This document shows, one piece after another, positions 12,789-12,882 of a DNA stretch of 12,882 nt (position 1 is its first letter; the number at the start of each line of letters is the position of its first letter). Under the pieces are notes generated by a model. The model was not told the DNA's origin and searched no databases. It saw only the letters and a list, made by a program, of their open reading frames with translations. The stretch is from the NCBI GenBank assembly GCA_021154515.1, contig JAJKIL010000126.1, forward strand, positions 1-12,882, read 5' to 3'. Position numbers and translations under genes: made by a program. This stretch comes from Niastella sp. GTDB lineage: Bacteria; Bacteroidota; Bacteroidia; Chitinophagales; Chitinophagaceae.

Positions 12789-12830
12789 GGCAGAAGGCAG
12801 AAGGCAGAAGACAGAAGCGAGAAGGCATAA
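12789..12830 (+). repeat. heptamer tandem array GGCAGAA x6
   Basis: Starting at the base after the stop codon: GGCAGAA three times, then GACAGAA, GCGAGAA, GGCATAA. Units decay away from the gene. The remaining 52 bases to the window end contain AGAAGACAGG-like fragments of the same composition but no gene. Confidence 0.9.
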
Positions 12831-12882
12831 AGTATTAGTCAGAAGACAGGCGAGATAATCATGTGGAACCGAAACTTAAAGC

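Overview
The window looks like chromosomal DNA from a member of the Bacteroidota, most likely the Chitinophagaceae (Chitinophaga/Niastella-like). Evidence: a subtilase with a C-terminal type IX secretion (Por) sorting domain, promoters of the Bacteroidota form TTTG-N19/20-TAnnTTTG, few Shine-Dalgarno sequences, a phosphosulfolactate synthase homologue, a HEIGH-type M57 lipoprotein peptidase, and moderate GC content. The family assignment is inference from gene content; no marker comparison could be run.

Layout. 1-924: 3' part of a TPR protein (+), followed by a 118-bp nested inverted-repeat element that begins at its stop codon. 1197-1970: ComA-like phosphosulfolactate synthase (+). 2218-2952: shikimate dehydrogenase aroE (+). 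Then a leftward block, in transcription order from 6670 to 3136: a conserved-looking protein of unknown function, the dITP/XTP pyrophosphatase rdgB, an ECF sigma factor, a membrane protein that is probably its anti-sigma factor, and a hotdog thioesterase. From 6800 rightward: branched-chain aminotransferase ilvE, then rpsL-rpsG with a near-consensus promoter and a strong intrinsic terminator. 9132-11756 (-): exported S8 peptidase with a T9SS signal. 11997-12788 (+): lipoprotein zinc peptidase, divergent from the subtilase.

Most genes are ordinary housekeeping or secretion genes. Two short regulatory or biosynthetic stories stand out. The sigma/anti-sigma pair is 2 bp apart and sits in a run with rdgB. 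A ComA homologue, using PEP and sulfite, lies beside a shikimate-pathway gene.

The unusual material is between genes. Nearly every gene end is followed, within a few bases of the stop codon or overlapping it, by short tandem repeats of fixed period (7, 8, 9 or 11 bp). Three intergenic regions (1971-2177, 2948-3140, and 6058 down to 5875 on the minus strand) carry the same ordered mosaic: GTTGACAA-type octamers, a partly conserved linker, GTTGATAGG-type nonamers, a spacer, then TTTCACG-type heptamers or a remnant of them. A fourth unit, GGCAGAA, occurs inside the third copy and directly after the last gene. A 13-unit array of 11 bp fills the space behind the subtilase. These look like copies of a dispersed, composite intergenic element family. 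I know of no described function for them and could not run a genome-wide search. I see no tRNA, rRNA, CRISPR array, insertion sequence or prophage gene.
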